Positions 46,401-58,769 of a DNA stretch of 64,000 nucleotides are shown here, piece by piece. Both the position numbers and the translations under genes were made by a program. Positions within the stretch are counted from its first letter, which is position 1. Every line of letters starts with the position of its first letter. The stretch is from Albula goreensis. Its lineage: Eukaryota > Chordata > Actinopteri > Albuliformes > Albulidae. The DNA lies in contig CM040753.1 of assembly GCA_022829145.1 (NCBI GenBank), positions 7,534,884 to 7,598,883 of the forward strand, read 5' to 3'. The notes under the pieces are model-generated. The model made no database searches and was not told the DNA's origin. It saw only the letters and a list, made by a program, of their open reading frames with translations.

Positions 46401-48367
46401 ATCAGCGTAACACACAACAAAGCCGGTGGTCAGCACTGGCAAACCCAAACTGATGTTTTGTTTAATCATAACTGAAAACAAACAAAAAAACAAACAACTG
46501 TCAAGTTTCGCTTGAGTAACGGGTTGCTGCTGAACATTATTGACATTGTTGTGGAAAAAAATAAATAAATAAAAAGTACATTTCCTAAATGAAAAAGTAT
46601 GGCTTGAGGACTCAGCAACTCTGAAAATTAATTTAGAAAAACAACATGTATACTTTCCCTTTATTTATCTGTATTTTTCCCCTGAAATATTTTAGGTTTC
46701 TTTGGAGAGCAAATGCTTTTAAATTTCAAACAGGGGGATATTCAGTTTCATTTAATCAAGAACTGGAAAACCACAGGAATTCTCCCGAATGGTTTGATGC
46801 TGCATGTTGTTTTTTTTTTTTTAGTAATACGTAACTAAGTATTCTGTCCCAGAGCTGAATTCAATTAGAGGCTGGAACAAGCTGTGAGTCACACAAATGT
46901 CTTTCCCACTGCTTCTCAGACAGAGTGAAAAGAAAAATCAGCACAATTGCATTTTATTAAAGTCAATGATTTCTCCTGCCACAACAGCCTCAGTTCACAA
47001 GGCAGGAAGTGGATTCAATTAGGTAATCAGTGACAAAAAGTGAAATGAAATGAAGTGAAATAAAATAAATACATGAATAAAATTGGTTTCTGGAAGATGA
47101 AAAACATTCCACCTGCATGCTCCACAGATAGACACTGAATGATTGATTATGGGGTTTTGATTCTGAAGTAATTCATCCACAGCCCCTCAATGTGGTCACA
47201 TTTCACTGGGTGATCGCTGGACTGCCCGTACATTTGGTTGGCGCAGGGGGAACACAGCAGCAATGCAGAAGAGATGCAGCAGAAATGTGCTCTGTCTTTG
47301 TGGAGAGTGATGATGGTCTCTTTCAGCTGCACTGCTGTGCCACCATGGTAACCTGGTCCACCATGAGCTCTTTGTGCAGCTGGAGTTCCCTGCATTGCTA
47401 CAGTTCCCACGGTGACTAGGGCCGTCCATTTTGCCACAGTCTGGATGGTGACAACATTATCTCTAGCGTGTGATCCGTAAACACAGATTTCATGTTTTTC
47501 ATTTTTAAACATAAGTTTAAAAATGTAATTTATGAATGCTGTGTTTTATAACAGTAAAGATTTTGCTTATCACACAATGGCTTTTGTTCTGAGAGCTTCA
47601 CCAGGGAACCAACTGCATGTACTGCACATTCACAAAAACCATGGTAGCTTTCTAGGAGAAGATAAGAGAAGATAACAGGTTAGGGAAACTATGCAATTTT
47701 GTGATCTTACAAGGGTTTCAAGAAAGTGAATAAAATGTAATTCATATATTTACAGATATCATGCTTGTTATAGTAACATTATGACTTTTTGAATGCAGCA
47801 AACCCACGGAAAGTTATGATGACATCAAAGTTTTACTTGTAATATTAAACACTGTTAATTATAGCAAATGTAAATTCTGTATGCTCACACATTACTGTGT
47901 ACCCTTTCAGCCTTCCTATTAAGATAGGAATAGGGTGGTGAGATTTATACAAATGAATTTCACACAAATTCAAGTGAACAAGGTGATATGTTCTGTGAAG
48001 CGAATAATGAGGAAATAATGAGGGAACTGTAAGACGGAAAGAACAGGAACAAGCCCAAGACTGAAATAAGCATGGTAGCATGCGTTTTCCCAAAGTTGAG
48101 AGTAAGATCTAGAAGAACAACTGGAAACAATTATTGTCTTCATATAAATTAGGCTAATCATCTTAAATGAAATTATATGTAAATCATTGGTCCAGGGATA
48201 ACTAAGGACGGAAGTGTACTGTTTGAAGAGGGGGGGGGCGCAATTTAACTCCAAAGCAAATAAGCATTAATAGGGTTAATAGATGGGTATATTGTACATT
48301 CCCTGAAGTTTAAGTACTGGTAGGTGCACTCCTTAAGTACACTTCTGCTGTCGGATGAGAGAATAAG
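46401..48367. other. Unique sequence, no gene seen
   Basis: A/T-rich runs at 46555-46575 and 46810-46823. At 47150-47510 a 121-codon minus frame overlaps an X-box-like GCCACCATGGTAAC (47339-47352); the peptide is unrecognised. A G-run lies at 48229-48238. Confidence 0.45.
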
Positions 48368-48470
48368 ACATCCTTATTCTTATTATAAGAACAAGAATTA
48401 TATACTATAATATTATATAATTATCATATAATATTATAATTATATTATATATGATAAGAATAAGATATCC
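48368..48470. repeat. AT-rich inverted repeat (palindrome)
   Basis: ATCCTTATTCTTAT on the left is mirrored by ATAAGAATAAGATATCC on the right. Between them is nearly pure A/T in which TATAATATTATA occurs twice around a 9-base centre. The whole could extrude as a cruciform. Confidence 0.7.
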
Positions 48471-49349
48471 TTGAACCATGTAACAGCTGCTGTAGCCAGA
48501 CTGGAAAACAAGAGACACAGAGGAGATAAAGGTCATCACGAGTACATAATGAGACTGATAATATGACATATCGCCGGGCGGAATACAATTTGCTGGCATA
48601 CAAATGACGTGTGAAACTGATGCATTGTTATAAGTGATGGCCAATTTGTCAAACTAACATATGAATGTGGGTGATGAGGATAAGATGAATACATTTCTTG
48701 GTGACATAGTGGCAGTAAAGCCCAGCTTACAACACAGAAGTTAAGCGCTGCATAGAACATGCCTGATTAAGGACTAAGGACACAGATGTAATAAGGTGTT
48801 TTATGGCATGCTGTCAATGAAAGAAACACTCAGTATAGTTTATTTCACCTTATTCATCATGTATACTGATCATGAATCGTGTGTGTGTTATTGTTAAGTA
48901 TATTAAATATTTCTTGAATATATTCAGTACATTGTTATTGATGTGGTGCATTTATTATTATAGAAAATTCATAGTGCTGTTTTTTAAGCGATGGGCCCTG
49001 CACAGATAAGCAGTGAATCATTTTCTTTTGTAGGTATATAGGCTCGGTCGCTCATAATTCATTTCACTTTCAATGGGTAGATAAGAAATGAACTTCACTA
49101 AGCATACATGGCCGCTAATAACAGATTTCCACTTTGCACTGTGTGTTACATCATACAGCACTATTTTGTATTTCCTTTTGTTATGTTTGTGGCACTTTGT
49201 ACAGTGAAAAGAAGTCACTTGTGTGCATAGATGGTTGTGTCATCCTTTTCTTTGTTGAAGCAGATCATCTTCTCACCACAAAACCCACATTTAACACATA
49301 CAGGTTTTCCAGAGATAAGGTTTTTTTTTTTCCTAGCGGAAAGAGCAAA
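48471..49349. other. AT-rich unique sequence
   Basis: No gene seen. T-run at 49321-49332 and A-run at 49349-49363 precede the LINE fragment. Confidence 0.55.
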
Positions 49350-49780
49350 AAAAAAAAAAAATCCTCTCTCAGAATTAGTAGGAAATTGCAAACCTTAAGA
49401 TGAATAAATCAGTAGGGCCTGATGGCAGATATCCAAGTGTATTTAAAGAAAAATAAAGTTTAAAGAAAGTGTTGGAGATTACTCATGACCCATGAACAGG
49501 TTTTATGCTCCCCTCCTGACGTTGTGGAGGAACCTGTTGATTAACAGAAGCAGAGGCCAGAAATAAAGGGGATTGTGCTGATCGAGGAAATTGATGGTTG
49601 GGTAGTTAATCTTGCATCACCTCTAAAACTCTGGAATATATAACCAAGGACAAGTTAAGAATAAAAGAAACAGAATGAAAAGCTGTTGCACTCAACAAAT
49701 ATTCAGAATTGAAATATGCTACAATGATATGACAAAATGTTCAGACCATGTTCGAACTGGAAAAATTTGCTGAAGTTATC
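49350..49780 (+). pseudogene. LINE (L2/CR1/Rex1-like) reverse-transcriptase fossil
   Basis: Translated in pieces, the plus strand gives KMNKSVGPDGRYPSVFKE at 49397-49450, the NKS-GPDG entry motif of non-LTR reverse transcriptases. TSKTLEYITKDKLR follows at about 49617-49658, matching the SKILE-IIKD region. YNDMTKCSDHV at 49720-49752 is a worn form of the catalytic YLDFTKAFDHV motif A. Order and spacing are right for one RT domain. Several stops interrupt it, and the last motif lies in another frame from the first two. Only the N-terminal part of the RT remains; endonuclease and 3' tail were not found. The clade is inferred from motif wording. Confidence 0.7.
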
Positions 49781-50929
49781 CAAAACTAACTCGTCAAGCT
49801 AAAATTATTATGACATAGAAGAGTTTTTGAAAATGAGCATAGAGTAAGGGAAGAATACAAAACTGACTGAAAAACAGTTTAGCATCAGATTTCCCATAAT
49901 AGCCCAGGTGTTTATTTGCTTCAACAAGAAAATGTACAAGGCATTTTTTAGAGACAGAGTGTTGTTGGTGACAGGCTTTTATTCTATTTGACACTGCTGC
50001 ACATAAAACAAGATTCTGAATCCTGTATACCCTGTTTTTATCACAAATTTATGATAAATTATTCTACTTCTGCATCCACAAAATCGCCAATAGTTATATA
50101 CGGGCATACAATAACTTTATTGACAGTGAGCAGTGATAATATCACAGGTAATATGTGTATATTTCAATTATTGTGTGAACTGTTTTATCATCTGAAAATG
50201 AATTTTTTTTTTTTGATTGAGCCTTAGTTGGAGATTAACCATTTCTATCCATTTCTGTCCACTGTCCACTGTCTTCTCTGTGCTCACGAGCTGTGGTGAC
50301 CAACCCCACAGCGGCTATGACTTAGCCAACGTCTGCTGGTGAGTGATGAAAAACTGGATCAACTCCTGAATCCACTCTAACTTGATTTTTTTTATTCCTT
50401 TTTTGGTTTGAGGCTGTGGGTTACATGATTCTTTGCTTACAACCAACTTTAGCATTTATGTAATTGTGGTCAGCTCGATTTTTTTTGTAATTAACCATCT
50501 TCATTTGAATTTCATAAATTGGACTTGTTTAAGGATGGACCAGGGTAGAAAAACATGAAATATGCAGTTAGAATTTCTCTGACAAAACCTTCATCTCTCC
50601 AAGTTGATGAGAATGATTTTTTAAAGGAATGAAAGAATATAAAACATATTAATGAATCTATTTCAGCAACATTTCAGGTATCAGAACAAGGGAGCCTAGG
50701 CAGAAAATAGTTAACTAAAAATATTGCAGTGACACTTAGCAGAATTTAGTAGACACTTAGTACAGACTCTTGGGAGTTGAAGACCATGCTTGACTAAGTG
50801 CTGGATTCACTCTTCTATGAGCTGAATGAGCTAGAAATTGTCACAGTTTTATTATTTATAAAAATGAGTGGAAAAAATGTAGTGTTATTTAAAACACATG
50901 GTTGCATCCCATTAGTTAAAAAAGCTAGT
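49781..50929. other. AT-rich unique sequence
   Basis: No gene seen. T-run at 50203-50213. The first part may hold further unrecognisable LINE remains. Confidence 0.5.
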
Positions 50930-51260
50930 TTTTAGAATTTCAGCCGGGAGACCAAGAGCAGATCTCATAAGTGGCTCTGATAGCTTCAGATCTCCCTGTG
51001 AGGGATAAAATTAGGACAGTTATGTCACGATTCAGCAAAACTTTTCCATCGCAGTCCCATTTCCCTGGCACAACTCAGCACCTGGTGATTGAGAAAGATA
51101 CTGCACTTACTCTGAGCTAAAAGGTTCACAGAGGCCTACATCTTTTACGACACCCAGGGATAATTCAATTCCAAAGTAATTCCAGTGGTAATTGAGTGCA
51201 CCAGCCCCGTGTGTGACCTTGGAAGCAGTGGCAGTTTGTTCGCAGTGATTAAGCTAACTT
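50930..51260. promoter_or_regulatory. Candidate conserved noncoding block
   Basis: Repeat-free sequence with the run GATAATTCAATTCCAAAGTA and GGTAATTGAGTGC near 51158-51202. It contains several ATTA-type cores in 45 bases. Texture and sites suggest an enhancer. Confidence 0.3.
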
Positions 51261-51949
51261 GGTCCATTTAGGGTAGATGGAACATGGTGCAAGGTATGGG
51301 CAACCTGAATGCAGAGCAGAAGTGGTATTGACATGTGAGCAGGCTTGGCTTCCATCGCCGTGGCCAAGGGGCTCAAAACCTAAACATGCTCATTTTCTGA
51401 ACCTGTTTTCCCTCCCTCCCTTTCTTTGCCTCTCTCTGAAGATTTTAGAGGAGACCCTGAATTTGACACCCCAATACTTTTGATGCTGGGGCTCTTGGTG
51501 ACTTGCTACCTAATTTTGATAATCCATGGTTTCAAGGCTGAAGCTGAGTACCAATGCACATGTCATTCTCTTTCCCTTTCTTTCTGTCCCTATTAAATTA
51601 ATAAATCTTTATTGGCATAATATACTGTAATGTCCTTACTACCAAAGCTAAAAAGAAAAAGAGCATCCCACACATGTTCTCCCACACTCCTAAACTTGCT
51701 CACATGGTCTCCAAGACATCATGGACTGAAAAAGAGGCACACTTTCTCTAAAAACAGGGTGTTTGGGGTTGCAGTAAAATAGGGCTTTCAAGGTTATTCT
51801 GGGGGAATAATGGAGCATGAGGCCAAATGTCTGTATAATGGAAAGAGCTTCTCTATTCATCACAATTTTGCTTTTCTTCCCTACTCAAATGGACTCGGTT
51901 ATTAGGCTCATCTCTGAGTTTTAATTTTCTGACTTTATGAGGGAAAAAG
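51261..51949. other. Unique sequence
   Basis: CT-rich at 51407-51437. No gene seen. Confidence 0.5.
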
Positions 51950-52620
51950 TGCCTCTCAGCTCACAGGGAGATTTTAAGAGAATAGTTCGTCATTTTAACA
52001 GGGCTGCTCTCTGCCGGATGGGAATCTGCGCAAATTGAAAATAAAATCTTTTGGAAATTGACAGAAATGGACATGGAGTGGACAGGATGATTTTTCAGCG
52101 GCTGATTGCGTGTGCATGCGCAGGAGCACGCGGGGGGCCCTCGTACCGCTAAGAGCGCGCCATCTTCTCACCTAATTGTACAGCACTCGCCCGCCGCTGA
52201 GCACCCAATGAAACAATGAGAGCCTGTTACATTTCCGTGTGAAGCCAAAATTCTGTGTGACATGGCCCCAAGAGCTATTAGCACATACTGCGGGGGCAGA
52301 TTCTCTCAAAAACATATGTGAGAAAACTCATTGAGAGCAAAAGGCTCTTTTTTTGTTATTATTTTCCAGCAGCATTGCTTTTCAGCTCGCTATTTACCAA
52401 ATCCAGGAAAATCTGGAGCCGAGGTTCTCATAGCAGTTGGAGCCAAAGGGGAATGCAAAAACAATCGCACTCCTCTCTCATTGAACAGCAGGATCCTAAG
52501 CACCATGGGTCCCCTCAGAAAATGCATGACTCAGGCATGCAGACCTGCCGCAGGGCAGGAGGGCCGGTTGGGGACAATAGCCAGGTTCTGTGCCTGGGAA
52601 TTAATTAACCATGGTCATTG
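51950..52620. promoter_or_regulatory. Candidate regulatory block with CpG-rich core
   Basis: CpG-rich core at 52100-52200 (GCGCAGGAGCACGCGGGG, GAGCGCGCCATCTTC). The last contains GCCATCTT, a YY1-type site, followed by CACCTAATTGTAC. Repeat-free mixed sequence continues to about 52620, with GGGAATTAATTAACC near 52597. Two overlapping plus frames of 96 codons at 52318-52621 have no known domain. Confidence 0.35.
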
Positions 52621-54340
52621 AGTGGGTTTTGTCAGGGAGATGATGGCTCTGTCTGTTTGTGGGGGCTCGAAGAATGACTCCTGGTTTAATCATTAACCTG
52701 TACGCTGCTGAACGTGCACCTGTGGGATTATCAAAGGGAGGGGGTCCTTCCCTTTGTTTAACGGCCTGCTTATCTCAGTTTAGGGTGAGGACATCACAGC
52801 CTTTGGATCTGGAACCATTTACATGAAAATCTCTTCATCTATGTTATAGTGAAATACAATGAATAACTCCACGCTTTGTAGAGTTTAATAATAATTAATA
52901 ATTAGCCACCGGATTTACAGTGTATGAGATTCATAAGGTATGTCATTGGGGAAATTTCTTGATCATTCCCACTCCAGCAAATACAATTTGTTTTACAGAA
53001 GGTTTGTTTGTTTTGTTATTTTTAGAACAGTTCAAGAACAGACTTTGAAGTTTATGCTTCGCATCAGGATTTTCCCCCTGAAATTTTTTTTCCTTCCAGT
53101 GATATTGGAAAAATAGTTATTTTGCAAAAAAAGAAATGAAAATGAAAGATAGAGAACACAAATGACAATACAGCAGTGGGAGGGAAGTGTAATTAGGGAG
53201 CAAGATGGGGAAGAATAGGGAAAATGCTCTTTTTAAGATAAAAACCACTTACGGTGCCTGTGGTTTCTTTCTGAAGGAGAACCTCTTCAAAAATAATAAT
53301 TTCTGACAACAAAAAAATGGACAAAAACCCAGATGGATGTGGACATCCCTGGTATTACCAAGGTAACGGTCTCTGAGAGAAACAAAGCAGCTAAAAGTGC
53401 AGATGTCATGCTTCAGGGAGGATCTAATCTAGCCATTGTTGGTTCACTTGGAATCTTGCAGACTCTAATGGCCTCCTTCATTTTGGAGAGTCCTCTGCCA
53501 AACAATACAAAGATGATTAAATTGGATACTATTTCTGTCTTTTTCGTAAAAAAAAAAAAAAAAATCACATAATATAAACCATCACATGACTCAGTAAAAA
53601 AGTATTCAATTTGGAAATTGAGGTTTTTTTTTTATTTTGAAGAATCTGCACCACATCAGTTGAATAGTCAGTGGCACAGTATTAATGAATGATTAGAAAC
53701 ATATTTGGCAGTCGTAACTTATGAGGAAAAATAAAGTCTCTCACACACCAAAAATAACCCAAAACCGCCCAAAACCGCCCAAAACTGCAGCATGAGCAAA
53801 GGCCCTCCCATTCACACAGCAGGCCGACTCCCCGTGGAAAACCACCAACAGGCCATTATCGCACTCACAGGCCCAAAATTAACAGCCGGAAATACAAATA
53901 TTACATGTTGCTTTGTCTTTGTTTCTTGTATTATTGAGACTATTATTACTATTCCCATACAATTACTGCTCTCATTGTTATACATTAATCATACATAAGC
54001 CTAGACTTTAAACTTTGTGCAGCATCAGAATTCCTCTGCTCAAGCATTCCGTGGACTGCAACATTATATAATGGCTGAATTTTTATTTAGATATTTTTAA
54101 ATTTAACTTTATATTTTCATTTAAATTGTCTCGTCGCTATCCCATAACAATAGCCAGAATGTGGTCTCTATCAAAGCCAGCGTGTCAGTTTATCAGAATG
54201 GGCAATGTTTTAATTAATTGGCTGGCACAATGACAGTTTAAACCAAGATAACTTAGAGTTTGTGTGCTTTGAGCAGCTCTAAGGTCCTGTTTGTGTTACC
54301 ATGCAAATAAACCTAGATAAATGTAATATTTCTTTATTTA
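52621..54340. other. AT-rich unique sequence, no gene seen
   Basis: TCAAAGGGAGGGG and CCTTTGTTTAACGG near 52731-52763 are TCF/SOX-like sites. A-run at 53550-53565. A three-copy 10-base repeat of AAAACCGCCC lies at about 53758-53787. Confidence 0.5.
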
Positions 54341-54500
54341 TGTTACATTACAGTTACTTAGCAGATGCTCTCACTTACAGAACATTGAGTGCATTCACCT
54401 TATTATGCACAATGCTGTCAGGTTTAACCACGTTTTCCAGCTTGGGTGTACTTAAGCAGCATCACCCAGTACCAGTGCAGGATAGCCATGCTAGTCTGAA
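54341..54500 (-). mobile_element. SINE or L2 3' tail, minus strand
   Basis: In plus orientation it begins TGTTACATTACAGTTACTTA then GCAGATGCTCTCACTTACAG, the inverted form of the GAGCATCTGCTAA stem-loop with TGTAA ending. ACATTGAGTGCATTCACC follows, as in common fish copies. No tRNA-like head is clear, so it is a 5'-truncated SINE or a bare L2 tail. Confidence 0.65.
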
Positions 54501-54835
54501 TTAACAATACAAACAACAAATATCACTACATATTCAACATTGACAACAGACCTCAATTTGGTGTAAAGTTTGTAAAATCCAATTTGAAAGTCCAGTTTGT
54601 TCCAGTGTATTTACCAGCATTAGCTTGGTAACACATTGGCTGTACTTGATGAAATGCCCTCCTGAAATACATTTGCCAGTGCATGTGTGGGGGTTGGGGG
54701 GTGGGGCGGATGGCTAATCTGGATGGTATAAAAATGACGCTGTCATTGAATGTCAGGAAGTCAGGAATCCATTCACACCACACAGCACACTAAAATCAGA
54801 CATTTTAACACTTTCATGATGAGGCCACAAAATTG

Positions 54836-54836
<1 letters not shown>
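54501..54836. other. Spacer with G-tract
   Basis: G-runs GGGGG, GGGGGG and GGGG at 54689-54706 form a quadruplex-like motif. No gene. Confidence 0.5.

Positions 54837-54878
<42 letters not shown>
54837..54878. repeat. Poly-A and (TA)14
   Basis: An A-run of about 14 bases, then 28 bases of TA. Confidence 0.95.
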
Positions 54879-54880
<2 letters not shown>

Positions 54881-56884
54881 TAAAAATTACCCTCACACCT
54901 TCCACACAATTCAAGCAAGAGCCTGAAATGATAGGTATTTTTACTGGAACTGGGCCTGGTGTGAATGGGGTTTAAGCATCCTCTAGCTCAGAGGCTATCA
55001 CACAAACACATTCAATTCAATGGATAACATTTTTCTTTTGGAAGGAGAGTGGACTGCAAAAGGCCATGGAAGGAATCATCACTCGGATATCAGCTACTGG
55101 TTTTTAGCATGATGGTTTCCACAGTTAAAGGCTTTTCTTCCTTCACTGAATAACTTCTTTCATAACTGATGGAATACAGAGAGAGAGAGAGGAATTTTCA
55201 CCGCCCACCACCTCGGGAGAACAAAGAGGAACGAACGTCTTAAATGTATCCCTGTATGGCTTTGCCTGAAAGGTTGGCGTTTCATGTGGAACGGAAATAA
55301 ACAAAACATTAAAGTCTGTTTAGCAAGCTATTAGCCTTGGACTTTGAAACAATCCTTCCACTTCCCTCTTTGAATGCATGTGTGTTTTTTTTTTTCGACA
55401 CATATGCCCATATTTCACATCCACACAATAGTGACTTAGTTTCCTGTTTTTGTGGACTGCGTTCTGTCTTTGTTAAACATGACAGCGCCTCTCCCTTATA
55501 ACTCGGTGGGGTTACCACAGGGAAACGGTAATTTTATCTGGCCTACATCTTCAAGGCTAGAGAGCTCAATTACCATAGACTCTGCATCTCCCACTGTCCT
55601 TCCTTAAAAGTGAGGCCAGACCCCAGTCCATGAGGCGTGGCTAGCCCTACATTTTAACATGGTTCTCCTCTCTCAATTACCTCAGGTAGCAAATATCATC
55701 TGAAACCGTATGAGAGCGAGAGAGACAGTGAGGCAGACACAGCGAGAAAAGGGGACCGAGAGAGATCGCAGGAGTATCACAGGTCAGAGCACTGTAAAAG
55801 GCTGGTCCCAGAGCAATTTACGCATGGGCCCACACTGTAATATATGTTGAAGGGGCGTGAAAAATGAACTATGAGACTATGTGTGAAATGAATGGAAAAC
55901 AGAGCTTGAAAATTTAACGTCTTATTCATTTGTGTAAGGAAGAAAATATCAGAAATAGGTCTATAAATATATACCAGAAAAGCTATACACTACTGCATTT
56001 AGGTTTTATACAATTAAAGGCCCGATCCAGCTGAACTTACCTCTTTATTTTACCTAAACAAATATAATTATTATCATATAATAATATAACTATATTACTA
56101 AACAGAGATCATTAAAAACCGATGATTTGTTGTGTTGTGTTGTTACATGGAGGACCCTGTTAAAGAATCATTTTTCATTAAAACAGAAACAGAAACGTAT
56201 TTCTCTGGCTTTTTTAAATTTTGATGCTGACAGAGATTCTGCCACGGTTTCTGATTTAAATTAGGAGTGATTTCAATATCAAAGTATTGCTTGACACGCT
56301 TAGGTTAGATTCTCAGAGTCGTTCACAATCAGACGTGAAGGACGGGAGTTCTCTAGCCTCTCGAACGCATGCAGATTGATGTTACCCCCATATTTTATGA
56401 GACAAACATAACAAAAAGTGGAGACAGCTGGAAAACGACTGTGGTTTTGTGCTGATGTAATGAGTGCTAAGCTAGCTTCCTGTTATGTGCTGGAACACCT
56501 GGATAAAAACAATCAACACAATTTTATGACATTTTGATATTGATTCATCGCCATTTCCTTTTCATTTTACAAAATGAGGTGAATCAGAAAAAGAAGGAGA
56601 AATGAAGAGGAAACAGATATTCTCCCAAGGCTAGTGAGGTGCATTTCAAAAAGCTCATGACTCAGGAAAAATAGCAAGCATACTCTTGATGTAATTGTTT
56701 AAAATACTAAACTGAAAATTTCATCTAATGTTTTTTCCAAAAGCACATAGCACCTTTGCCTGGTTTTGGACACCTGTGGAGTGGAACCTCTTTTACATCG
56801 TCTGGTGATGATTTAATGGCGGGCTTTTTTAAATACGTGTGGTGCAATGGACACCTGAGATTTAGGTAGTGTGCAATGAATGAC
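54879..56884. other. Unique sequence, no gene seen
   Basis: Short GA tract near 55179-55190 and T-run at 55386-55395. TCTCAATTACCTCAGG near 55671 is homeodomain-like. 56060-56100 is almost pure A/T. No exon recognised. Confidence 0.5.
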
Positions 56885-56962
56885 GGCAACACTTTACTTA
56901 GACCATACCATATGCCATAAAGCTCCTATAATTCTGTCATAAGCATGAAATGACACCTTTCA
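56885..56962. mobile_element. Fragment of a dispersed fish repeat (MITE-like)
   Basis: GGCAACACTTTACTTAGACC, then AATTCTGTCATAAGCATGAA and ATGACACC, is the wording of a widespread fish repeat beginning AACACTTTACTTG with GTCATAA-CATGACA. Only one end is visible. Identification is from memory. Confidence 0.4.
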
Positions 56963-57427
56963 AAAGACGGAAATAAAACCCATACTCTACCCTCGCTTCT
57001 GTGGTCATGTATTCATTTGCTAACACACACAGAAAGTATTTAACCATGAACCATGATTTTCACCCTGACAGACACATCCTGCCATAATGGCTGATGTCAT
57101 GAAAGAATATTTCTTATTACTGTGATTTACAGTGTATAAATAATGTTTTTCTTCATAGGTGAATTTGGTTGGAATTTGCACTGGCAATCTGAAAGACGGT
57201 AGGTTTTTTTGATTATGTGGATATTTACATATGAAATCCACCCTCAGCAGTTATTAATTGCACCAAAAGCATATTCTTTTTCAGTGGCAAATCTTGATTA
57301 ATTATTGTATGTCTAACTGAGTTAATTGCCCCCAAGTGACTTTAATTGTCTTGTTGAAAAAATTCTCTATATCTGTTAAGTTAAAGTTCCACAATTTTGA
57401 TGAATGATCTAGAATATCCGTGTACTG

Positions 57428-57430
<3 letters not shown>
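56963..57430. other. AT-rich spacer
   Basis: Nothing recognised. Confidence 0.5.

Positions 57431-57460
<30 letters not shown>
57431..57460. repeat. (GA)15 microsatellite
   Basis: Thirty bases of pure GA. Confidence 0.95.
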
Positions 57461-57461
<1 letters not shown>

Positions 57462-57730
57462 CAGATTCCAGCAGTTGTTTAGGCCATGTCTTTCCTTATA
57501 TACAGCTGCTAACTGTGTTTATTTTGGAGGTTATAGGATGCTGAAAATTGCAGTGAAAGAAACCTGTATGGTGTTTTTTTGTGCTCATGTTTTTTCCTTT
57601 GGCATGCTGCTGCCCTCCATTCAGCCATTTTCAGCAAAGATCATGGCGAATCAATGCCATCCCTGCCAGTCACATGACAAGAGGGAGAGGAGTGCCCACA
57701 TGCAGTCTGTTACAGGTTACACACATGAGG
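57461..57730. other. Short unique spacer
   Basis: Open in one plus frame that continues into the next repeat. No recognisable domain. Confidence 0.45.
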
Positions 57731-57741
57731 ACACACACACG

Positions 57742-57778
<37 letters not shown>

Positions 57779-57847
57779 ATGTACATACACACACTCTCTC
57801 TCCCTCTCTCACACACACACACACACACATACCCATGTACATACAGA

Positions 57848-57879
<32 letters not shown>

Positions 57880-57908
57880 TACCCATGTACATACAGACTC
57901 TCTCTCTT

Positions 57909-57941
<33 letters not shown>

Positions 57942-58059
57942 TACCCATGTACATACACTCTCTCTCTCAAACACACACACACACATACCCATGTACATAC
58001 AGACTCTCTCTCTTTCTCTCCCTCTCTCACACACACGCACATACCCATGTACATACACA

Positions 58060-58101
<42 letters not shown>
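57731..58101. repeat. Composite CA/CT minisatellite with an ACCCATGTACATACA core
   Basis: The 15-base core starts at 57775, 57831, 57881, 57943, 57987 and 58043, so spacings are 56, 50, 62, 44 and 56. After each core comes a CT stretch, then a CA stretch whose lengths vary. Long frames on both strands (up to 246 codons) read His-Thr, Leu-Ser and Cys-Val and are not genes. Confidence 0.9.
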
Positions 58102-58104
<3 letters not shown>

Positions 58105-58769
58105 GCACAAGGGGGACAACTGAGTGACACCAATTAACCTAGACAGCCTTGTCTTTGGAGGGTGGAAAAAGCTGGAGTAGCTGGCAGTGGGTGAAGTGTG
58201 AAAAACATGGTAATGCAATGAGAAGGGAGAAGAGACATGTGAGGCTACGTCTGAATACTGAAAGCATTTGGTGAGCCTGAAGGCTCCGCTGAAGAGGAGG
58301 CCAATTTCATGTTTAAGACCAAGGATATTATATTCAGCAAGAACAAAGGCATAGAGAAATCTCAACTGAGCAAAAGCTTTCAATAAAATATAGCTTTCAA
58401 GAGAGCAATGCTTTAACAGTGAAATATAGAGGGCAATATATAAACATAAATAAACATAAATATAAAAATGAAATAAGCATGATCCTCATAGAGGGCGAGA
58501 AAATAACATTAAAAGATATTTGGATCTTTTATACACAATATCAAAAAGATTAGTATAATATTGGTTATTGCAGTATTAAAAGTCAGTACATGGTTGCAAT
58601 TGTACATTATAAATATTATTTTTTATGAGACTACTAGGAATTAAATTATATAATATTGTTTTATATATATTCATGTTAATGAATTAATCCAAAAAATAAC
58701 AAAAATGATGAATTTATACATCCACATGATACTACTAGGAACATGCATATGGTGTCGATATTTCCTTAA
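58102..58769. other. AT-rich spacer
   Basis: Very A/T-rich at 58440-58740. No gene seen. Confidence 0.6.

Noticed and set aside
47147-47512. A 121-codon minus-strand frame with moderate complexity
   Set aside because: I could not match it to a family, neighbouring frames on both strands are also open, and no splice or start context supports it.
57397-58137. A 246-codon open frame, the longest in the window
   Set aside because: Two thirds of it is translated CA/CT minisatellite (His-Thr, Leu-Ser). The opposite strand is equally open with Cys-Val, as expected for simple repeats.
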